Source: Mesorhizobium sp. NBSH29 | Lineage (GTDB): Bacteria > Pseudomonadota > Alphaproteobacteria > Rhizobiales > Rhizobiaceae | Assembly (NCBI RefSeq): GCF_015500055.1 | Contig: NZ_CP045494.1 | Location: 1-64,000 of the forward strand | Length of the DNA stretch: 64,000 nucleotides | Direction: 5' to 3' | Shown: positions 60,139 to 64,000 of the stretch, piece by piece | Layout: each line of letters begins with the position of its first letter | How positions within the stretch are numbered: the first letter of the stretch is position 1 | The notes under the pieces: model-generated | The model's input: the letters and a program-made list of their open reading frames with translations, nothing else | Told to the model about the DNA's origin: nothing | The model's database searches: none | Translations under genes and position numbers: made by a program

Positions 60139-61294
60139 CATTGCGCGGAGCGTCATGCTGATCGTGGCCGGCGCGCTCACTGGCGGTGTCGCCTGGAGCG
60201 GCAATCCGCTGACCCTGCCCTTCGCCTTCGCCTTCCCGGCCCTATGGGCCTGGTCGCCGTCCCGCGCGATCGCGGCTCTGGTCTCGGCCGGTTATTTCCT
60301 CGCCGCCTCGCGTGGCCTGCCGCAGGGCGTCGCCAATTTCTACACGACCGATCTCTGGCCCGGCCTGCTGCTCTGGATCGCCGCCTCGCTCGCCTTCGTC
60401 GCCGTTCACGCGGCTCTATGGACGAGCCGCTCAGGAGGGAAGAGGGCCGCGCGGTTTGGGCTGGCCGCGCTTCTGATGGCGGTGCCGCCGTTCGGGATCG
60501 TCGGCTGGGCGCATCCGCTGACGGCCGCCGGCGTCCTGCTGCCCGGATGGGGATGGTTCGGCCTGGCGGCAGCGGCAACCGGCCTGCTCGCCATGACGAC
60601 GAGAGCATGGCCGGCCACTGCCATCGCCCTGGGAGGGATCTGGATCTGGTCTGCCGCATCGTGGACGGACCCAGCCCTACCGGAAGGCTGGAAGGGCGTC
60701 GACCTCGAACTGGGCCGAAGCCTCGGCCGGGACGTCGGGCTTGAGCAACACCGTGACCTGATCGCCATGGTGAAGGCTGCGGCAAGCGAGCGCGCCGATG
60801 TCGTGATCCTTCCCGAAAGTGCTCTCGGTTTCTGGACGCCGACCGTCGAGCGGCTCTGGCGCGGCGAACTGCATGGAGTCGACGTCACCGTGGTCGCCGG
60901 GGCAGCCATCGTCGACGCGCAAGGCTACGACAATGTCATGGTCGCGATCTCGGCCGGGCGTGCTCAGGTCCTCTATCGTGAGCGCATGCCGGTCCCTGTC
61001 TCGATGTGGCAGCCTTGGCTCGCATGGACCGGGCAGGGCGGTGGAGCCGAGACGCACTTCTTCGCTAACCCGGCCGCCATGCTCGACGGGCGGCGGGTCG
61101 CGCTGCTGATCTGCTACGAGCAGCTCATCGTCTGGCCCATCCTGCAGTCAATGCTGCATTCGCCTGAGATCGTCATCGCCACGGGCAATGGCTGGTGGAC
61201 AGCCGGCACGTCGATCGTCGCCATCCAGAAAGCGAGTGCCGCGGCCTGGGCCCGGCTGTTCGGCGTTCCGCTCGTGTCCGCCTTCAACCTCTGA
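60059..61294 (+). CDS. traB: TraB, nitrilase-like conjugal transfer protein
   Basis: TraB has several membrane segments and a carbon-nitrogen hydrolase domain. ATG 60059 is chosen because the family pattern 'IRDIARSVMLIVAGALTGGV' lies upstream of the next ATG (60155); it overlaps traF by 80 bases. Hydrophobic segments fill residues 30-200 ('YFLAASRGLPQGVANFYTTD' is diagnostic). The hydrolase part has Glu in 'ADVVILPESALGFWTP' and Cys in 'ALLICYEQLIVWPI'. The usual catalytic Lys position reads Arg/Glu ('VLYRERMPVPVSMW'). Confidence 0.88.
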   Translation: MTHDTSGRSPALAFSAAPIRSSPSIRDIARSVMLIVAGALTGGVAWSGNPLTLPFAFAFPALWAWSPSRAIAALVSAGYFLAASRGLPQGVANFYTTDLWPGLLLWIAASLAFVAVHAALWTSRSGGKRAARFGLAALLMAVPPFGIVGWAHPLTAAGVLLPGWGWFGLAAAATGLLAMTTRAWPATAIALGGIWIWSAASWTDPALPEGWKGVDLELGRSLGRDVGLEQHRDLIAMVKAAASERADVVILPESALGFWTPTVERLWRGELHGVDVTVVAGAAIVDAQGYDNVMVAISAGRAQVLYRERMPVPVSMWQPWLAWTGQGGGAETHFFANPAAMLDGRRVALLICYEQLIVWPILQSMLHSPEIVIATGNGWWTAGTSIVAIQKASAAAWARLFGVPLVSAFNL

Positions 61295-61308
61295 ACAGGG
61301 AGCTGCCC

Positions 61309-61923
61309 ATGATCGATGCCGCCCTCATCCAGCAATGCGCCGACCCCGGCCTGAAGCCCGCGATCGTCGAGAAGTTCATCGCTGAAGCCGGTTCCAGCGA
61401 TCCGCTCGCAGTGACCGTCCGCGCCGGCGACCGTGTGGTGCTCGTACCGAAGCCGCGAACGCCGGAAGAGGCAATGGCGCTTGTCCGCCAGCATATCGGC
61501 AAGGCCGTCGTTCGGGTTGGTGTCACGCAGTATCCGGCCGGGCTCGGCGTCGCCGACGCATCGGAGCTCAAGACCGACCTGGTCGACGCCTGCGCCAACA
61601 TTCGCGTGGGCACGGCCCTGTTCGGCAAGGTCTATCGCGCCGTCACGAAATGGTACGGCAACGCTGTAGATGAAGCATTCGAAGACGCGATCCTTGCCTG
61701 GAAAAGCGGCTATTTCGAAGGCAGGGCGGTGTTTGAAGAGCCCGATCCTGGCGAGATGAGGCTCGCCGAGCCGAAGCAGGCACTGTCCGGACCATCGGAA
61801 GAGGATCGCTCGGCGGAGGCGACACCAGGCGGGGAATATTCACAGCACGATACGGAACCCGGCGACCCTGACAAGGCGGGAATCCGCATCGACCTTTCGA
61901 GGATTGGTGCGCGTTTCCCCTAA
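61309..61923 (+). CDS. traH: TraH, conjugal transfer protein
   Basis: TraH of the Ti type ends the traAFBH operon; its biochemical role is unknown. ATG 61309 has AGGGAGC about 7 bases upstream. The 204-residue product reads 'LIQQCADPGLKPAIVEKFIA', 'AGSSDPLAVTVRAGDRVVLV', 'QYPAGLGVADASELKTDLVD' and 'FGKVYRAVTKWYGNAV', all TraH-like, with a low-complexity acidic C-terminus. It starts 14 bases after traB. Confidence 0.9.
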   Translation: MIDAALIQQCADPGLKPAIVEKFIAEAGSSDPLAVTVRAGDRVVLVPKPRTPEEAMALVRQHIGKAVVRVGVTQYPAGLGVADASELKTDLVDACANIRVGTALFGKVYRAVTKWYGNAVDEAFEDAILAWKSGYFEGRAVFEEPDPGEMRLAEPKQALSGPSEEDRSAEATPGGEYSQHDTEPGDPDKAGIRIDLSRIGARFP

Positions 61924-61945
61924 ACTCTCTCCCAAGCTGACGTTC

Positions 61946-61976
61946 GCCGGAATGGGTGGAAACCCAGACGGCTTTT
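61946..61976 (+). terminator. Probable terminator after traH
   Basis: Nested stems GCCG...CGGC and TGGGT-GGAA-ACCCA followed by TTTT lie 23 bases after the traH stop. This is a standard Rho-independent layout and would end the traAFBH transcript before traM. Confidence 0.7.
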
Positions 61977-61980
61977 CGTT

Positions 61981-62225
61981 ATAAGAATCGCCGGGGTAGT
62001 ACGCGCTGCCCTGGGGCTTAGAAACCCCTTGTCTACCGGTTGGTGCCGGCCGTTACGGCACCAGATCCTCTGACCTTACGGCCGGGGGCCTGTGACGTAT
62101 GTCCAGGTACCTCGGTATTAAAGGTCACAGGGACCGTGTAGACACGGTTTTCTAACCTCCGGCTTGGGTTCAAAGGATGTCTGTCGGCGGGGGCGCACCG
62201 CAGACGCCTTCTTGTAGAGATTACG
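61981..62225 (+). other. Structured leader region before traM
   Basis: The 245 bases before traM hold many stable hairpins: GGTGCCG-7-CGGCACC (62042-62062), TGACCTT/AAGGTCA (62071-62077, 62121-62127), CCTGTGAC/GTCACAGG (62089-62096, 62124-62131, which competes with the previous stem) and CCGTGT-AG-ACACGG followed by TTTT (62134-62151). No open frame is convincing. The layout suggests an attenuator or a small RNA controlling traM, inferred from fold only. Confidence 0.5.
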
Positions 62226-62546
62226 ATGTCAGATGATAAAAATGGCTCTGTGCAGCCAGAGCAAAAACTTGTCTTGAGGCCCGTCGTCGGCCTGACTGAG
62301 AATCTCCCAAAGGACGAACTCGAGCAGATCGTAGTCCAGGCGATCAAGGCGCATCGCCGGCTTCGTGACCTTGCAGAAGTACGCCAGGACGAATGGCATG
62401 CGATCGAGGCGCATGCCGCCGCCACAGGCACAGAACCTTCCCGCATCGCCTATGTTACGGCGATGATCGACATGCACGCCCAGCAAACTGTGCTGTCAAC
62501 CCTGCTCGACGTTCTCGGCTATATTCCTTCGGTGCCGGGGGACTGA
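62226..62546 (+). CDS. traM: TraM, TraR antiactivator
   Basis: TraM binds TraR and blocks its DNA binding until enough signal is present. The 106-residue product matches TraM family segments: 'KLVLRPVVGLTENLPKDELE', 'QIVVQAIKAHRRLRDLAEV' and 'AMIDMHAQQTVLSTLLDVLG' with 'YIPSVP' at the end. The start ATG follows the structured leader. It faces traR convergently with 14 bases between the genes. The match is strong for such a short protein. Confidence 0.9.
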   Translation: MSDDKNGSVQPEQKLVLRPVVGLTENLPKDELEQIVVQAIKAHRRLRDLAEVRQDEWHAIEAHAAATGTEPSRIAYVTAMIDMHAQQTVLSTLLDVLGYIPSVPGD

Positions 62547-62560
62547 GCTTGCCGTTCCCG

Positions 62561-63265
62561 TCAGATCAGCTTGAGTTTGGTCGCCAGCGCGGTCGCGTGG
62601 GGAAGCGTTCCGACGTCGAGCGCTTTGCGCGCGTTGTTCAGGTGAAAGTTCACGGTCGCAAATGAGATGTTCTCGAGCGCGGCGATATCTTTCATCGTCT
62701 TTCCCTCCGCCGACCATTTCAGGCAGAGCGCCTGCTTGGCTTTCAGGTAGATATGAACGCTTGCCGTCGGTTCCACATCCTGCTGTTCGAGCTTCGCATG
62801 AAGCTGCGCAACCGCGGTGATAGCCGCGATCTGGTCGATATCCTTCTCAAGCGACAGGGTCGGCTTGTGCGACGCGAGCGTGAGCATCGACATGTGCCCG
62901 AATGCAGTGCGGATGGGGATGGTAACACCGGACCGGATGCCGAAATCCTCGGCTTCCCGATAGAAGCGCCGAACCAGCTTGTCTGTTGACTGACAAGGGT
63001 GCTCGGCCGCCCAGGCGAACGCCTGCATCCGTGCTTGGGCCATCGAGACGATGGGGTCAACCTTGATGTAATTCTGGGCGAGGTATCGCGCCTGCCATTC
63101 CGGCGGATAATTCGATACGGCATATGTTCTGATGGGCTGCAAGTTGACATAGGCGTAGCAGTCGAAACCAAGCTCCTGCACCAGTTCGGCCAGCCCCTCC
63201 TTCAGCATTTGTTCCGTTCGTGCCACGGAAGACATGTCGGTCAACTTCTGGAAGAACGTTTTCAA
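62561..63265 (-). CDS. traR: TraR, LuxR-type activator of conjugation
   Basis: TraR binds an N-acyl homoserine lactone and activates tra, trb and rep promoters. The intact 234-residue protein has the ligand domain with conserved 'VSNYPPEWQARYLAQNYIKV', 'DPIVSMAQARMQAFAWAAEH' and 'GIRSGVTIPIRTAFGHMSML' (Trp, Tyr, Asp, Trp and Gly positions of LuxR proteins) and a C-terminal HTH 'ALCLKWSAEGKTMKDIAALE', 'NISFATVNFHLNNARKALDV'. No traI beyond a possible remnant is present. Confidence 0.9.
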   Translation of the reverse strand: MKTFFQKLTDMSSVARTEQMLKEGLAELVQELGFDCYAYVNLQPIRTYAVSNYPPEWQARYLAQNYIKVDPIVSMAQARMQAFAWAAEHPCQSTDKLVRRFYREAEDFGIRSGVTIPIRTAFGHMSMLTLASHKPTLSLEKDIDQIAAITAVAQLHAKLEQQDVEPTASVHIYLKAKQALCLKWSAEGKTMKDIAALENISFATVNFHLNNARKALDVGTLPHATALATKLKLI

Positions 63266-63279
63266 TGGATAGCCTCTCC

Positions 63280-63453
63280 TATGTAACTGTCTCCGCCCCG
63301 GTTCCGCCCGATTGTTTGCCCTTACGATTACTTCGCCAGTTCGGCGCTCTGTTCATGGCCGTGGCGAACCCTTCGAGCGACACAGTGAACACAGCCTGGT
63401 CGTCTGCATTGGGTTTCGTAGCCGTGATAACGAGGCTCTTGCTCCTCTTCATC
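63280..63453 (-). CDS. Possible small protein, 57 residues
   Basis: A frame before traR on the same strand reads 'MKRSKSLVITATKPNADDQA', 'VFTVSLEGFATAMNRAPNWR' and a basic tail. Its composition looks coding, and it would lie 14 bases upstream of traR, but no family is recognised and no clear ribosome site precedes it. Two other minus-strand frames overlap it. Treat as tentative. Confidence 0.3.
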
Positions 63454-63686
63454 GCGTCCGTCGCAGCCGAAGGGCATCAGCAGAGTGCCATCGGTCTGCA
63501 GTCCCTCCCCTTCAGCCTCTCGCACGGGTTTGGCCGCTCTTTGAGCTGCGACATGTCGTTCGGTTATGTCGGCCAGGGTGCCGTGCCGCGTCTCAGCGTT
63601 AATCGCAGTGCGATTCTGTCGAGTGAAATTGTTGTCTCCGGACAGGTCATTTGAAGATTTTCCTAGGCTCAGCATGGCTTCATTCC

Positions 63687-64000
63687 TCATGCGGGCACAC
63701 TCCGCCCCTGCCACCAGACAAATCGTTTCAGATTGTAGGCGAGATTGCCGATGCCGATTTTCATCTAGGCGCGGGCGCGTCCGGCCGAGGGTGCGGATGA
63801 ACAGTCCCATGCGGTCCTTCTGCTCGGCGAAGGGATGCTCGACACGGGCGCCGGTTCTGGAGCGTGTCCGGTTGCCGTGCTCGATATTCTTCGGCATCGG
63901 CCTGCCTCTTGGCTTCTTGCGATGCACGCGGCTGATGAAGCCTGGTCTATTCGACCGATACGCCGTGTCGGCCCACACTTCGGAGCCGGTGTTGGTGCTG
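63687..64000 (-). pseudogene. IS5 family transposase, 3' part, continues beyond the edge
   Basis: The frame reads 'VWADTAYRSNRPGFISRVHR', 'KKPRGRPMPKNIEHGNRTRS', 'EHPFAEQKDRMGLFIRTLGR', matching the C-terminal catalytic region of IS5 transposases (R-x-E with Y and R following). After an indel near 63760 another frame supplies 'KIGIGNLAYNLKRFVWWQGR' to a stop at 63687. The N-terminal half lies beyond 64000. Confidence 0.8.

Noticed and set aside
63220-63654. A 144-codon plus-strand open frame overlapping the start of traR
   Set aside because: No recognisable domain; it overlaps the clear traR start on the other strand.

Overview
The window looks like part of a conjugative repABC plasmid from an alphaproteobacterium of the Hyphomicrobiales (Rhizobiales) type. 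This rests on the gene set: repA-repB-repC with its antisense RNA, a Ti-type trb mating-pair operon beside it, Ti-type traCDG and traAFBH operons diverging from an oriT, and TraM and TraR regulators. GC is high, and most insertions seen are of types common in rhizobial plasmids (IS66, IS5, IS6, IS110, IS91, Tn3 family). No rRNA, tRNA or CRISPR array was seen.

Layout. 1-8162 (minus strand): trbBCDEJKLFGH; trbI would lie beyond the left edge. 8163-8719: control region with a possible traI remnant and an 18-bp dyad. 8720-12506: repABC. 12.6-19.9 kb: decayed accessory genes (DUF4143 ATPase, vapBC-like toxin-antitoxin genes, a SWIM/SNF2 helicase between two copies of an integrase 3' end). 19.9-23.6 kb: a TniABQ transposon. 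23.8-25.5 kb: DUF1403 and scpB-like genes. 25.5-41.4 kb: IS remnants among a PRC-barrel protein, a flavin oxidoreductase, a CheB-CheR-PAS-HWE sensor with response regulator, a separate CheB, two ferritin-like proteins and a GGDEF-EAL protein. 41.5-45.2 kb: nested IS3, IS110 and Tn3 family remnants. 45.47-52.02 kb: a four-gene recombinase-trio element inserted in a DUF736 gene. 52.4-53.4 kb: a Phd/PemK-like pair and a WGR protein. 53.4-63.3 kb: the complete, intact DNA-transfer region with oriT and quorum-sensing regulators. 63.7-64 kb: an IS5 family transposase running off the edge.

How it works together. RepA and RepB partition the plasmid, RepC starts replication from an origin inside its own gene, and the antisense RNA limits RepC. 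TraA nicks oriT, TraG couples the DNA to the channel and Trb proteins build that channel. TraR would activate tra, trb and rep, and TraM would hold it off. No intact AHL synthase gene is present. Two near-identical 18-bp dyads, one beside trb/rep and one beside traC/oriT, sit where tra boxes sit in Ti plasmids.

Quality caveat. Many genes from 1 to about 36 kb carry single-base indels while both sides still encode conserved protein. This looks at least partly like sequence error, often at short homopolymers, whereas 45.7-62.5 kb is nearly free of it. Genes whose frame is broken as given are typed 'pseudogene', but several may be intact in the organism.
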